Origin: Pachyseris speciosa
Lineage: Eukaryota > Cnidaria > Anthozoa > Scleractinia > Pachyseridae
Reading direction: 5' to 3'
NCBI GenBank assembly: GCA_016490735.1
Contig: JAEMWC010000349.1
Span: forward strand, 698,501 to 762,500
DNA length: 64,000 nucleotides
Part shown: positions 10,990 to 23,366 of the stretch, one piece after another
Numbering within the stretch: the stretch's first letter is position 1
Layout: the number at the start of each line of letters is the position of its first letter
Notes under the pieces: generated by a model
Database searches by the model: none
Told to the model about the DNA's origin: nothing
Seen by the model: the letters and a program-made list of their open reading frames with translations, nothing else
Position numbers and translations under genes: made by a program

Positions 10990-12398
10990 GACACTAACAG
11001 CGCACGGATATAATTCAAGTTGGCCTTAAATACACGCTTAAATATTTATACGAAGAAGATCATTCCCTACGACGCAAAAGTTGGGAATGTTCCAACAATC
11101 CTGGAAACGAGACTCCTAAAGACGAAAGTTGTCAAGCAAAATCCTTTGTTCGATATCACTCGCAATGAACCTAATGATCGCGCGATGGTCATGATTGACG
11201 TGATAAAAAGTGCCTTTGTTTCTAAAAGCCCAAACGCCGTAGAGAATGGCCTTCACGAGTAGGCGCGCAATAGAGGCCCTCTTAGGAGGAACAGAGGGCC
11301 AGCTGCAAAAGAAAGCAGTTAAAACAGAAGGAACAAACTGGGTACCTAGCACCGAGGTATGGGTGGGGGAAAATGTGCCCAGACCCTTTTAACACTAGCA
11401 CAGTTTAGAAAACAGTGATCAATGGTCTCTCGCCGAAGACAAGAGGCACAAATTTCAGAAGAAATACAACCCCAATTTTTCAGAGAGTCGCGACGCTTAA
11501 CAGCACGAAAAGTAATTAATCAAGAAAGATCATTCTTAAAATTCTCAGTAAAGGTGTCCCGGACGAGAGACCAGGGACTACTTAAGGAAAAACTCGGCCC
11601 AACAACCTGGGTCGATTGCGGCGGGAGAATTGGCGGGGATGACTCAGTAGATAATAACTTACGGTAAATAACCTTAGAATTAAGCTCACATTGACCGACC
11701 TGAGAAAGAATATTAAGACACGAACAGTAAAAAGAGTCCGGGCAAGCAGCGTTAGGACTAGAATTATCACGTGATGGGCCCACTGGGGGCTACGTGAAGA
11801 CGTACGACTACCAGCAAAATACTCACATATAAATAAACTAGAATCATCACAAGTATTAAGAGTAGAAATCATCCCCGCCAGTTTCAGAGCTTGACACTTC
11901 AACTTTAAATTGGTCAAATTAACACCACCATCTTTAACAGGCAAAAGGCACGTATTGGGACTGACTGTTTCCATCTTAGACCTCATAAATATCAATGCAG
12001 TCAAACAAATTCGTAAGGGAACGAAGATCCTTGAGGATAGTGGTCGTATCATCAGCATATAAACGAACTTTACTTTGATAACCACCCGCCCCAGGCAGAG
12101 AAAATCCTCAATCTCTGGAGAAGCCCGAATTAAATTAGCAAGAACCTCAACACAAAGAACATAAAGGAGAGGAGACAAGGGGTCGCCCTGACGCACACCT
12201 CGATCGAGAGGAATCTTATCAGTGAGCCAATCATTCAAAATTATTTACATAGAAACATCATTATAAAAGGTAGAAATCCAGCGGCAGAAATCGGGACCGA
12301 AACCAAACGTTCGTAAAAGATCTAAAAGAAATGAACGATTGACGCGATCAAAGGGTTTTTCCTCGTCAAGACTGACCAGGATAGCTGCCTCATCGAGG
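10990..12398 (-). mobile_element. LINE (L1/Tx1-like), broken
   Basis: The minus strand reads LDEEKPFDRVN (around 12370), RTFGFGPDFCRWISTFYNDV, then GVRQGDPLSPLLYVLCVEVL (around 12205-12150): RT blocks A and B of a non-LTR retrotransposon. The catalytic DD box is replaced or frameshifted. Near 11260-11130 a C-terminal block contains KAILYGVWAFRNK. Several stops and frameshifts; 5'-truncated at about 12398, where another repeat begins. Confidence 0.75.
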
Positions 12399-13935
12399 GG
12401 GGTTAATAGGTTCGTGGATCGGCGGATTTAGCTAAAAAAAACTGCCCGGGTTTTGGATTTTGAGGATACATTTTGCGGATTGGCGGATTTTGAACGCTCA
12501 GCGGATCACGGATTTCTACAATATTTTGTTTGTTTTGAAGTGCGGATCGCGGAACTTAACTTGGCGGTCTGTTTCAATTCTTTTCTGCCTTACCTTAGAG
12601 CTAGACTAGATTAAGCAAAGGACACACTTTTCTTGAAAGAAAATCCACTTTTGAGCATAAAACAACCCAATTTGCCCATAAGATGCCTAATCGAGTACCA
12701 TTGACTACCACACCGGCCAAAACCGGCCGCACTGAACCACGTCCCTTGTACCGCTTGTGACGTCATCAGATTTAATGTTCATGGATAACTTTTACATGTA
12801 GCTTGCGTAGGGGGAAGAGATCTTTCAAACCATACGCTAATAAGCGCGATTCCGTCAAACCGGCCGGAGATAACACGATAAAATAATAATAATAATAATA
12901 ATAATAATAAACAAGTGACGTTGAGCCGAAAATTTGAATGAAAATCTTGTTCCTCTACTCACCTGCACTTCCCTCCATCTAATCCTATGATCCTAAAAGT
13001 TTTCCACAAATCTTTTCGCACCGAGAGAAAATCCCAGCAAGAGAAAAAGAAAGCGAGACAAGAAAAGCGAAAGTTATAAGGAGAGAGGGCAGTGAAACTT
13101 TTCATCCTGTGCATGGCCGAACTTGGAAAGCTAATATTAAGCATCAGGGACAGAAGGGCGCGAGGAGCTCCACCAGGAAACAGAGTTTTGGGCAGTTTTG
13201 GTTCTTTTTGGCTAGATTCTGGCTAGAAAACGGCTTGACGAGCTTCAAAAGGTGTTTTCGGCAAAATGCAGGGTAGTTAAAGGGCTAACACATGTTTGAC
13301 CTACAATGTAATAGGACTCCAGAAAACTCTAGAACCCCAGGATCTCGGCTTCTGGCCAGACAAAAAGCCATTGTCATCACCAGACCACCACGTGTACCAT
13401 CGGTACGGTCAACATGGAGGGTCAGGTCATTGAGACAAAGACCATCGATTGCGTCGCATTTTTTTTTACCGAGAAGGTGCCCAAGGCGATGACTTCCTTC
13501 ATAAAAACAACTTTCGGTTCTGCGTCGATTCCAGCCATTGGAAAAGCGTAGTGAAACTACGCGAGCATATTAAGTTAAAACCGATTGCTATGTTTTATAC
13601 TACAAGACCTCTGTTGTCTTTAGATTAGATTTCTTTAACTGTCTGCGCTAATCGTCCTCGCAAAGTACAGCAAGGACGCAGCTTAACAAGGTCGAACCGA
13701 AAGCATATACGTCAGCAGCACGCAAACATTTTAATCTTAGCGCGATGGGAACGCGCGCAAGCGCGAGGATGTCTTTCCTTTCTTTTTTTTGCGTCTCGCG
13801 CTCCCGTGTAACACTTCGCGACGCGCCTAGTTGGCTTTCTTGTCACTGCGGATTCGGAATTTTTTTTTTAAAAAATGTCTGCGGATTGGCGGATTTTGCG
13901 AAAAATTAGCACGGATCCTCGGATTTGCTGACCCC
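12399..13935. mobile_element. Possible hAT-like element
   Basis: The ends are degenerate inverses starting GGGGT with a shared GGATC about 15 bases in. TGCGGATTGGCGGATTTTG occurs near both ends in the same orientation. An (ATA)n run lies at 12883-12910. No clean target duplication and no transposase; the boundaries are tentative. Confidence 0.3.
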
Positions 13936-14379
13936 TATTCACTCCCCTCACTTGGAGGAACATTTGAACAGTTCTATTTGCTTAATCAGAGATTTCAGTT
14001 AGATTCAACATGAACATCTATCGGAACATTTGAACACTCGATTTAAGTCTTTGTAAATCCAGGAGGGAAGAAATGTTCAGGATTATTTTCTTCTCCCCAT
14101 TTTCGTCTTATAAAAGATTTCTTTTTCTGCAGAGTAAGTCGAAAATTTATTTCACCGGAAGTTATGTTTCATACGGATAGACACATTGACAGCGAAAGTT
14201 TTAAATAAAAGTCCTCGGATTTAGGGGACAAGCGCTTACGTCATGGAAAAAAATCTTGTGTGGTTGTTTTGTCGTGGTACTATCGGGACTTTTATAAATT
14301 GGAAAATTGGGATTCTTTTGGATTTTGACTGAGGATATTAAGGAACCTAGGGAGAAACAATCACTTTTAAGTTACTCTA

Positions 14380-14499
14380 TTAGAGCCTTTCGACAATTTC
14401 TTGAAAGTCTTCACCGCTTAATTCGGAAACTTCGGGAGCTTCTATATAGGAGGCGAGTTCAGCATGTGACAATTTAAGGTAAGTGTCTTCCTCCTTCAT
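14380..14499 (-). CDS. Small acidic ORF, unknown
   Basis: ATG to TAA, 39 codons. The peptide is rich in Glu and Leu (MKEEDTYLKLSHAEL, then SELSGEDFQEIVERL) and is predicted to be helical. Composition looks coding, but no family is recognised. A second minus-strand frame just upstream (14733-14536) also looks coding-like (QYQLECFAFQKIGNR, then DHCNDHSDDEY). Together they may be exons or remnants of one gene or of a transposon ORF. No promoter or splice evidence decides this. Confidence 0.3.
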   Translation of the reverse strand: MKEEDTYLKLSHAELASYIEAPEVSELSGEDFQEIVERL

Positions 14500-14535
14500 C
14501 TTGCTACAATTTTTCGGATAAGTTAAATGTTATTT

Positions 14536-14733
14536 TTATCGACAACGATATTCGTCATCAGAGTGGTCATTGCAGTGATCAAACATTTTGAACGCCTGTC
14601 GATTTCCGATTTTTTGAAAAGCGAAACATTCCAACTGATACTGATTAAAGGAAGAGTTTTCTGCAGTCGATGTACCGTCGTCCACACTTCCTTCGTTTGG
14701 TCGTGAATTACACAGTTTCTGATTGGCTTGCAA
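14536..14733 (-). CDS. Unknown ORF fragment
   Basis: An open frame of about 65 codons whose second half has a protein-like composition (aromatic, Cys and acidic residues, ending HSDDEYRCR). No recognised domain. It lies 37 bp upstream of the 39-codon ORF on the same strand, in a different frame. It could be an exon, a transposon remnant or chance. Confidence 0.25.
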   Translation of the reverse strand: MQANQKLCNSRPNEGSVDDGTSTAENSSFNQYQLECFAFQKIGNRQAFKMFDHCNDHSDDEYRCR

Positions 14734-15537
14734 AATGCCGAGAAGAGCGAATTAATCTTCAGGTTTGAGTGGCTACGATTATGTGCCGAAGTTAACGCTG
14801 GCAGGTACATAGCAAAGTGTCTACTTACACGTGCAGTAGACACAAAAGGGTAGAGATACTCGTCCTAAGATTGTAAACAGCCCAGGTTTTGCCGTCTAAC
14901 TTTGGTTAATTCTCGAGTTTTTTCTTTGTTTGCTTGTTCGAACACGTCAGGTAAGAATGAGGGTTTGGATGTTTTGGCTGGCAGAGTACGTGTCCGCGAG
15001 GGAAATTGTTTTTTTTTTTTTAATTTTAGAGAGAAACTCGAGCTCGAGTGAAAAAAGTCGATGAAATGCATGTGCATGTCTCAAAATCTGATAGAAAGTT
15101 GTCAAAAAGCTATCAAGAAAATAGCGTGCTTCACGCTTCATTGAAAATTAAGTTAGAGATCTTCGTCCAAGCGGAATGAAGACAACGAAGTTTCGCTTTT
15201 TAAAGTGCCGTCTTAATTTGCTTGAACCGGTAAGAATCAGCGTTTGGGTGTTAAAAACAGCGAAATGGGTTGGCTGGCTGGCTTTGATAATTTTATAGTG
15301 GACGAGACTACGATGGAAAAACTCGTGTGGTTTCGCAAACGCTGTCTTTGTTATAACTGTGTGATGTTTTGCGAATGAGAATCATTAATTGAAGACTCTT
15401 CCTCGAAAGACATGGAAAGTAACAGTAAAACTATCAATGCACTTTAGCGATTTTTCTCTGCTTAGCCAAGGAACCATTTTGTGTGAAATGGCGCTATTAA
15501 TCACCTCTGTTTTTCGATTTTTCAGTGACTGAACTAC

Positions 15538-16150
15538 CAGGTTCGTACTCCTTTTGTCATTTTTTCGGACATTCATGTCAAATTATCTATTTAACAATTT
15601 TTCTAGCTTACAACGAGATATGTTTGTCTAATTTCTCCACCTTCTCCAAGAATCTTCGGAGAAACATACGAATCGTATTTTGCTTTCTCGCAATGTTTTG
15701 TTGTTTTGTGGCTTTTGAGCTGCGGTCAAAAGCTGCTGACTGCTCTACACAATCAGGTTCGAACTCCCTTTTGTCTTTTCCACGGGCATTTATGTCAAAA
15801 TTGCTTAGCAATTTTTCTAACTTACTACGAGATATGTTTGTTACGTTACTTGTCTATTATAATTTCTCTGCATTCTCCAAGAATCATCGAAGAAACATAT
15901 GCATCGTACTTTGTATTATTGCACTAAAATGTTTTGCTGTTTTGTGTTTTTTGGCCAGCGGCCAATTCCTGTTGACTGCTATAAACTATCAGGTTGGCAC
16001 CCCTCTTTATATTTTCTACGGACATTTAAGTGAATACTGCTTAGCTATTTTTCCTTACTACAAGATATGTTTGTCACTTGGCTAATTTCTCCACCTATTC
16101 CAAAAATCTTCGAAGAAACACATGCATTGTACTTTGTTTTCTTGCAATGG
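15538..16150 (+). repeat. Three-copy tandem repeat, 216-236 bp unit
   Basis: Units start at the CAGGTT at 15538, 15754 and 15990. Each contains CATTTATGTCA-like, AGATATGTTTGTC and CTCCAAGAATC.TCG.AGAAACAT blocks and ends near TGACTGCT. The block after the array (16330-16435) and a region at 38000-38215 belong to the same dispersed family. Confidence 0.7.
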
Positions 16151-16221
16151 TTTGCTTTTAATCCGCGGGTGAATCCCTTCATGCTTCCATCTGAAGATAG
16201 TTTGGACTCAAGAATGTTTTA

Positions 16222-16251
16222 TTGTTATTATTATTATTATTATTATTATTT
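16222..16251. repeat. (ATT)n microsatellite
   Basis: A run of about 10 ATT units. Confidence 0.85.
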
Positions 16252-16329
16252 TCAAACGATTTGCTATCGAATAGTTCTTGGATCGTTAACTCTTCGTTTT
16301 CCATCATGCTGTTAATTTTTTGGGACACA

Positions 16330-16435
16330 ATTTGAATTGGCCCAAGAAAAACCCTGCGAAGTTGCCCGATGCCAGCAAAAATTAATAATCGTGGTGCTCC
16401 GCTTCTTAGGCCTGGCTACGTAATTGTATATATAT
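16330..16435 (+). repeat. Dispersed repeat, also at 38095-38215
   Basis: Shared words with the 38-kb copy: TGCGAAGTTG, AATCGTGG.GCTCCGCTT, GGC.TGGCTA and TATATTAT, in the same order and spacing. Function unknown. Confidence 0.6.
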
Positions 16436-16439
16436 TATT

Positions 16440-17185
16440 TCAAGGACACAAACGGTCGCACAGTAAACTCGCATTTTAGGTGGTTGCCCTTTTTGTTGTT
16501 TACGTTTATTGTCAGCTTAAAAGCCCAGATGTTTGTAACATTTCATCGTTAATACGAACCTTTCAGACATGTACATTTGCTCATATTTCAAGACTATAAC
16601 AATGCTATTCATAACAGAGGATATAGAAACAAAACGGCTTCACATTGAAGTCAGCACAAACTTTGCCCTTCCTCGTTTGTTTGTCTGTTGCTTTTGCCTT
16701 TTCAGCGCGAAAAAAATGTTAATCTAAACTGCTACTAAATTAGCGGGAAAGAAAAAATGCTTGCTAAACTAAAATGCTTGCTAAACTAACATTTCTCGCA
16801 TACGGGAAATGGATAAACGTGCTAGCCTCACAGACTTAAACCAAAAAAAGTAGAAAATATGCAACCGTGGACGTAGCATATATGAATTGAAACATTATAC
16901 GCGCTCCCCAGTCTATCATCAGACCGAAGTCATTCTGAATCGGAGGCGAAGGCTTCTCAGCGCAGACATCGTTTTCACCCGACTCGGGTTTGCCCCGAAC
17001 AAAGCTTTCTGAAGACTGGTTTACTCCTTCGTCATAATTGGAAAAATGGTCGCATGATATCTGGCATGTTTTGGGGAGATCTGCACAAGTGGTGTAATCT
17101 TCGTTGCCTATTTCATTTCCACAGAAATAACTTGAAGCATGACCCTGAAAAATACGACAGGAGGGTTAAAAACCTGCACCAGGCA
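16440..17185. other. Intergenic, nothing recognised
   Basis: AT-rich sequence without recognised exon, RNA gene or TIR pair. Confidence 0.4.
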
Positions 17186-17187
17186 TG

Positions 17188-17348
17188 ATACGAACGAAGA
17201 GCTTCCGCATTCTGCCGCGCAAAAACAAGGGCGAGAGCAAAAGGTAGGAGGATGTGGGTGGGATGTCCTCCTATTTTTTGCTCTTGAGCCACTGAATTTT
17301 CGCGCGGCCAGGATGCGGAAAACTCTCTTCGTAGCTCTTCGTTCGTAT
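17188..17348. repeat. Foldback repeat
   Basis: ATACGAACGAAGAGC at the left end is mirrored by GCTCTTCGTTCGTAT at the right, with CTTCCGCAT and CGCGC blocks also mirrored. Related in core sequence to 703-860. Short open frames across it are not considered genes. Confidence 0.6.
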
Positions 17349-17859
17349 GGGGGAGTCTTGCTACGCTTGCTTGGTAAACAGGCTTGTATTCCGTGGAAAG
17401 TTAACAGATGGTTATCAGATATGAGTTGTGTTGAATAGTAATCTGTAATAGTAATCTGTGATAGTTAATGAATAGCGGTTGTCAACAAAATGGCGGCCGC
17501 GACTTCGCGCTTTTGAAATGACTGCGAGGATGATATAGTTAATTAACTTGTCTGTTTTTTTTGAACGACTGGTAGATTTATACTAAAATAGTTAAATTAT
17601 TCGCTCTCGATTTCTATTCGTGATAGCTGATTCAGGCTGCGCTCTTATCAGCTATCACGAGATAGAAGAGAAAATGAAGACTAAAACTCAAAATTCATAG
17701 ATGATTTTGAGGATTATGTTTTTTTTGGCTGTATTTATGAACTTGTATACGTTGTTGTTACTTGCAACACTCGTACGTGTTTGTAAGTGTGAACAGTTAA
17801 CACCATTTTAAAAACTTTGAACTTAATTTTTAAAAAACCGTTTGTATAATGAGCATTAT

Positions 17860-18568
17860 CCGAGCATTTAAGTGCCTTTTTTGGGAAGATCGAGCATTTT
17901 AGCTTTTCAAACCACTTTAGAATCCAAGGCTAGGGAATTTCAATACAAAATTCTAAACTGTATCGTCTTTACGAACGAGAACCTTAATCGTATTGGTCTA
18001 GTCCAATCCCCTAGCTGTACTTTCTGTCTGAAGGAGCGGAATCCGTCGAGCATTTACTTTTCTCCTGCAGAATATCCTCTGATTTTTGGAAACACGTCTT
18101 GTCCTGGCTCAGAGATAATGACTTGTATGTTGAGACAATTAATGAGTCGGACTTAATCTTTGGAAAATTTGATATTGCAAATAATTTCCTTTTAATTAAT
18201 ATTGTATTGTTATTGGGAAAATATTACATCTACTGTCGGAGATGTCAGAAACGCCTACCTACGCTTAGAGGTTTTATCGCCAGGACAAGGCGTGTATATA
18301 ATATCGAGCTCCATATTGCCCGGGAGAACAATAAACTTGTTAATTATTTCCAAAAGTGAGAGAAGTTAGTCAATGTACTTACTCAAAAGATAACTTGATA
18401 AGTCAATGTAAAGAAGACATTTCTCTTAATTTTTACTTACTGAGCAGCATAGCATTTTTTGCGTTTTTCAGCTATTGTCTGTATGTCTGTATGTAGTGTT
18501 GTAATTAACCTTTGTAATTATTTATAGTATTTACTATTATTCTAATTTTTAATTATTATTATTATTAC

Positions 18569-18610
<42 letters not shown>

Positions 18611-18655
18611 CAACAATTTTAATTGCTGTATTTGTGATTCAATAAAAGCTATTAA
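17860..18655 (+). mobile_element. LINE 3' fragment
   Basis: The plus strand reads REFQYKILNCIVFTNENL, then SPSCTFCLKE: the C-terminal Cys motif region of LINE ORF2. After one frameshift it continues LLGKYYIYCRRCQKRLP. A 3' UTR with (ATT)n at 18543-18611 and AATAAAAGC follows. 5'-truncated. Confidence 0.7.
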
Positions 18656-18659
18656 GGTT

Positions 18660-20195
18660 ACCGTGTACCTTCAGGGGTGTCTCTAATCTAAGTGTTGTAG
18701 CGGCTCCCGATTACATCCCAGATACCATAAACCATATATCAAATTAAAGCTAATTGAACTAGCTATTTGAATATTTCATTAATTTTGTGAGAAAGTGAAT
18801 TACTGAACGCTCCGTCGAGTTTAAACTCGAAGGTGTAAATTAACTTTTGAAAGCTACAACTAAATGTGATTTTTGTATTTAGGGAAATTGATATTTTTCT
18901 CGAAGTCTGGAAACCAGACGCTATAAAAACGTGTTGGGGTTTTCCTTTATTCGACTGTGTTCAAAAGTTACAGCGCATTTTCAAATTCGCTAGAAAAAGA
19001 GACGTAGCGGGCGCACGGAAATGGCTCTCAGCGAAAAACGGTTTTGAATTATCTAAAACATGTTTTTGTTGAAGATAAGTTAATCTAGCGGCTGTACAAA
19101 TTTGATCGAAATCGAACAAATCGCCCTTGAGTTGTAACTCTTGAAAGTGTCCTCTTCAAGACAAAAATAAACTTCGCGAAAACATCGCTTAAAAAAATTT
19201 TCACTACACAAACAAACACCGCCCGCAAACACCTCTATCGACGATCGGCCAATCAATTTACGCTAACTTTTCTTCCGGTCACCTACTGTGGAAATTTTCC
19301 GCGTAATTTTATTTGCACGCAAACTCTCATGCTACAAACAGTTCACTGGTTTATCATTTTGCTACATATTCTCCGGTTTTGACTAAGTTTACCTGACCCA
19401 TCGTCATAGCCGAAAAACTAAAAGCACACAACCTTCATGAAGCAAAGCAACTTTTTCACGTGCAAAATTTCCCGCGCAAATCGCTCCGGTTGGCTGCATT
19501 CGCATTAACATATGGTCCATGTTTACATCCGGTGCATATAGGTTTTTCCCAATCTCTCGGCGACTATTCAGTCGTTTTGAATTGTGTTTTTTTTTTTTTG
19601 CTTGAAAGATCACAGTAAAAAGTTCATTTTTATGGAGAAAAATAAAAATCGAAAATTTTATACCCTGAACGTACACGGTAACCTTAAAAAAAAGAACACC
19701 AAGTCTATTCCTGGTTATCAATACGTTTCATTGCAGAAAGAAGATGCAGAAACAAAGGATCTAACGTTTGAAAACACATGGTATTCTTTAGCACTAAGTT
19801 ATGCCGGTTAAAATAATTCTCTGAAAAATACAATCTTGGTCCAACACGTTAGTGTTCCCCTTAGTGTCACCAACATGGCCGTCATAAAGTCGGTTGAAGA
19901 AAGAAAAGAGCTAAATAAACTTTCTTTTACGTCATGGTCCCCTTCTCCCCAACTCAGTTGCTGACTCAGTGTTACGCCATAAAAGCGTTAAAGCGTTCGC
20001 AGCCGTGTATACATAAAGGTAAGGAAGCCATGAATTTATAATGTCGTTGGAAATCCAATGTGCTAACAATATTGAATCCTGATTTAGCCTTGAAAACCAG
20101 ATATAAGAATCGGGAACAAGAAGCGGAATATTATTTTGAAATTTACTTGTCTGTAATTCTTGATAGGCCAATGAGTCCGTGAATATATAAAACTT
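18660..20195. other. Intergenic, nothing firm
   Basis: No recognised exon. A 75-codon frame at 19584-19811 is Lys-rich and low complexity, and I do not call it. Confidence 0.4.
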
Positions 20196-20199
20196 TTCC

Positions 20200-20560
20200 T
20201 AGCTGTACAGGTGACTGACTGTTCTGCCGTGTGTACTATTAAGTATTCTTTCTTCGTTCTTATGGTGAGTGAATGGAAGAATTTGCCGAGATCTGTGGTC
20301 GAAGCTGGAAGCGTGAAGGAGTTCAAGAATAGACTTACGCGCTTTCTTAATATTATCTAGTTTTTAACCTCCATTTGTCGTATATTAGTTGTATTCATTT
20401 AGCAGATAATTTTAGATTTTTTACTTTTAGATATTGTAAAGTTTTTATTTTAGGTTATAGGGCTAACGTACCTCTGTTTCTCCTTTTCAAGATGTACCTT
20501 TTACTAGTCCTTTTTTTCTGCTTTGCGTCCTGAATAAAAGTTATGTTATATTATGTTATG
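20200..20560 (+). mobile_element. LINE 3' end
   Basis: VSEWKNLPRSVVEAGSVKEF, then KNRLTRFLN and stop, on the plus strand from 20259: the standard C-terminus of CR1/L2-like LINE ORFs (W-NLP..VV...S...FK..L). A short 3' UTR follows, ending with a TTATGTTATA-type tail. It lies where downstream exons of the ion-channel relic would be expected. Confidence 0.65.
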
Positions 20561-20612
20561 ATCCACTATAGCAAGTCATAGTCAAGCCTAATGTACCTAG
20601 ACAAGAGGATAC

Positions 20613-20980
20613 CTTATGATTATCTTCCTCCTTCCCTTTGATCCTCTTGTTCCTCTTTATAACAACGGAGCTTGCTTTGTACCCCAGAGCAGATTCTACA
20701 AGTGCCAAAAAGATGAATCCAAACGACGCAACAACGTAAAGCTCGGCTGCTTTCATGTAACTGACGTTTGGCATTCCCTGGCTGCTAAACTCGAGCAGAA
20801 ACATCTCCGCAAGCACTGTTGCTATGCCTAGGCCTGCGCGATCACCTATGGCCGTCGCGTCCATCCAGAACTGGATCCAGGAAGCGCACGTGTTGGTGAT
20901 ACAAGGTAAATAAAACTCCAAGATGTAATGCTGTAGGCGACGCCTTGTTTGGAATTCGGCGATGGCTGCTGTGTGTGTTC
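20613..20980 (-). pseudogene. Channel exon with TM1-TM3
   Basis: Acceptor TTGTATTTTCAG, start phase 1, donor AAG then GTATCC. Reads [13 protein letters not shown]...SWIQFWMD (TM1), [15 protein letters not shown] (TM2), then [13 protein letters not shown]...[13 protein letters not shown] (TM3) and a basic intracellular loop. The TM2 leucine (9') is kept. The -2'/-1'/0' residues are Gly-Asp-Arg, unlike the Pro-Ala-Arg of anion channels. This exon is intact, with no stop or frameshift. TM1 to TM3 in one exon differs from vertebrates, where two exons are used. Confidence 0.8.
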
Positions 20981-21838
20981 CTGAAAATACAAGATGGTAT
21001 CAAAATTGTATTTTAAGTGCTTACCTATGGCAAGGTTTGATAATGTGGTAATGTCCTAAAATGTAAGAACCAGCTATAAGTTCGTGTTGTAAACGATCGC
21101 GCTTAATATTTCATTAAATTCAATATAGCTTCAAACTGGTACTCCGTATTCTCCGTATTTAAAAAAAAAAACGAATTTTCTCTTAATGTGTACTGTCACG
21201 ACAATTCTTGTTACAAATTTGTTCAAATTGTGAGGAAGTACTTTGTGTTAAATGAATAGCCCAAGTAACACGGTTGATTTCAAATCATTTCTCGGAAGAA
21301 AGGAAATCAGTATTATTTTACACTGATATTTCCAAGACACCATGACAAAACTTGAAAACTGTTAACCGAACTTTTTTCAAGTTGTAATCTATTTCGTCCT
21401 CGTCATCGGTGGCCATAGACATCCGCAAAAGTTTCATTGTACGTATTAAGTGCTTTGCAGGGAAACTGTAAAATCTGCGCGACATTTTAGTGTTCCAAAC
21501 ACATATTTTAGTTTATCCAAATTGCGTGACAGTGCCCCTTTTAAATCAAAATAGACTGATTTTAAGTTTCAAAGTTTCTGTTGCTGTGTACTTTGCTTAA
21601 TTGCAACGAACATTTTACTTCTCTCAACCTCTTCTACCTACCTACTTAGCCTTTTATACTTACCATTCAGTGTTTTATCAAAACCGATGCGAAATTTTAA
21701 AGCCGATCAAAACCGCATTTAAATTCAATGTGCGACATAGCTTGACAACTGATGGAGTGGAACTGATTGTGGGGTAAGTTTATTACCGCTAATGTGGATA
21801 ACAACTTCCAGCTAGAAACCTTAAAAGGGTGCAAGTAC

Positions 21839-21961
21839 CTGTGATGAATGAGGTGGATTCCAGTCTTCTTAATTCTTTTTCCACAACAAATTCCGTCATA
21901 TCGTGTTCCTTTAGTGAGACTTTTGACCACTCATACAGAATTTGAGTATCATCGTAGCTGT
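21839..21961 (-). pseudogene. Channel exon, loop C region
   Basis: 123 bp with acceptor GGTGTAG and donor ACAG then GTACTT. Reads (Y)[16 protein letters not shown], then [19 protein letters not shown], matching the family pattern Y-Y...D..YEW after the Cys-loop. The split tyrosine codon at the start is completed by the T ending the previous exon, which confirms the pairing. Intact. Confidence 0.8.
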
Positions 21962-23366
21962 CTACACCAAAAGAAGAAAGAGTAATTTGGCTGTTGCTAT
22001 TCACATCGGAGAGTGCAACTCGCACTTACAGTATACCCAAAATGGCAGTTAAACTGAAAGAAGAACAGCCCATTTAGCGACTGATCGAGTGGGTTAACTA
22101 CGTCAAGAACAGATGATTAGTTTTGCATTGCATCGCGTTCTAGCCCTTAAAATTGTCGCAAGGGTCACGCCCGTCATGGGGATTGAACATATCCGTAACT
22201 GGGGTAGGAGGAGCCTCGCACCTAGCAAAGCTGCCACTCAACATCGTGAGGAGGGTGTTTACGCTCATGAAGGCGGCAAAAAATGACCAATAGATGTGTT
22301 TTGTTCGAAAAACTAATGACAGCGACAATGAAGTAAGTTGACATAAAATTCCTTACCATGAAAGGTGTTAGTCATTGTGATTGGAAATGACAACTGAGTT
22401 AATCGTTTCTCTCACGATTTCGTCTGGGCGGCTAAGATGTGGATCGTGATTCACATCTAAGTGAATAAATCATGAGGCAAACGAGTATCTTAGCTTTCAT
22501 AAGTTTCCACCCTACAATGACGAGCGAGGTATAGCGGAGGCCGGAAAACTTAATTAGGATACGTTGCTTAAATCAAGGCTCTTTCTCTGGATTATTTCCA
22601 CTGACTTAAGTTTGACATCTTGGGAGCTTACCACTTACACGATCCATCCGGGTGGAAATTTTCGGTGTAAATATTCAGTGCTGCTGCTTGTACAAACACA
22701 AAATGGACAGATTACAAAATGTACTAGTGTCAATTGGAAAGGTCAAGATGAAAAGAAAAAGTGCATTGAATTAGCCGATGGCCTACAATTTCTGAAACGT
22801 TCCAAATGGAATGGTATGTACCATTTCATTTTCCAACCAGAATTTCCGGGTTTTCCGTGTAAATGGTAAGGACCCCTTATCTATCCATTTCCTCGATGCA
22901 AAATAGCGAACCGTACCTAAGCACAAAAGTTCTGCTTTGATGAACACATCCAACTCTTTCCGAAGTGACGCATTTATCAGCAAGCATCAGACATTTAGTC
23001 AAACTGTAAGGGCGTGGTTTATTGAACTACAACTTTAATCGGCTCTTTAACGAAAAAACGCGACCAACTAGGAAAAGTCATATTTTAAAAGGCCAAACCT
23101 GAGTTACTTAAAACATAAAAACGACTGAACTGAAACAGAAAAGGCTTCAATTAGTCGGAGAAACATAACAAAGCAGCTAATTGATGAAGACATGTTTAAT
23201 TCAACTACAAAAAGTGCGTTTGCAGTTAAACTGTTCCCTTTTTTCTGGGCTTGATTTGTTAACTAGGCTTACTATACTATGTTTCTAATACTGAATCTCT
23301 AAATTGCGAGTAATTAAATTTCAAGTAATTGAGTAAACGAGTAATTTTAACTTTGTTTGATCATAC

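Noticed and set aside
16067..16315. Open frame with a poly-Tyr run
   Set aside because: Tyr run encoded by the (ATT)n microsatellite; not coding.
22210..22270. Minus-strand frame MSVNTLLTM...PHDGRDPCD inside a channel intron
   Set aside because: ORF-like but short, ends without splice sites; no family recognised and it is not a channel exon.
22564..22869. 101-codon plus-strand frame
   Set aside because: The sequence shares AATTTCCGG and ACCATTT-type words with the dispersed inverted repeats at 58850-59689, so it is repeat-derived.
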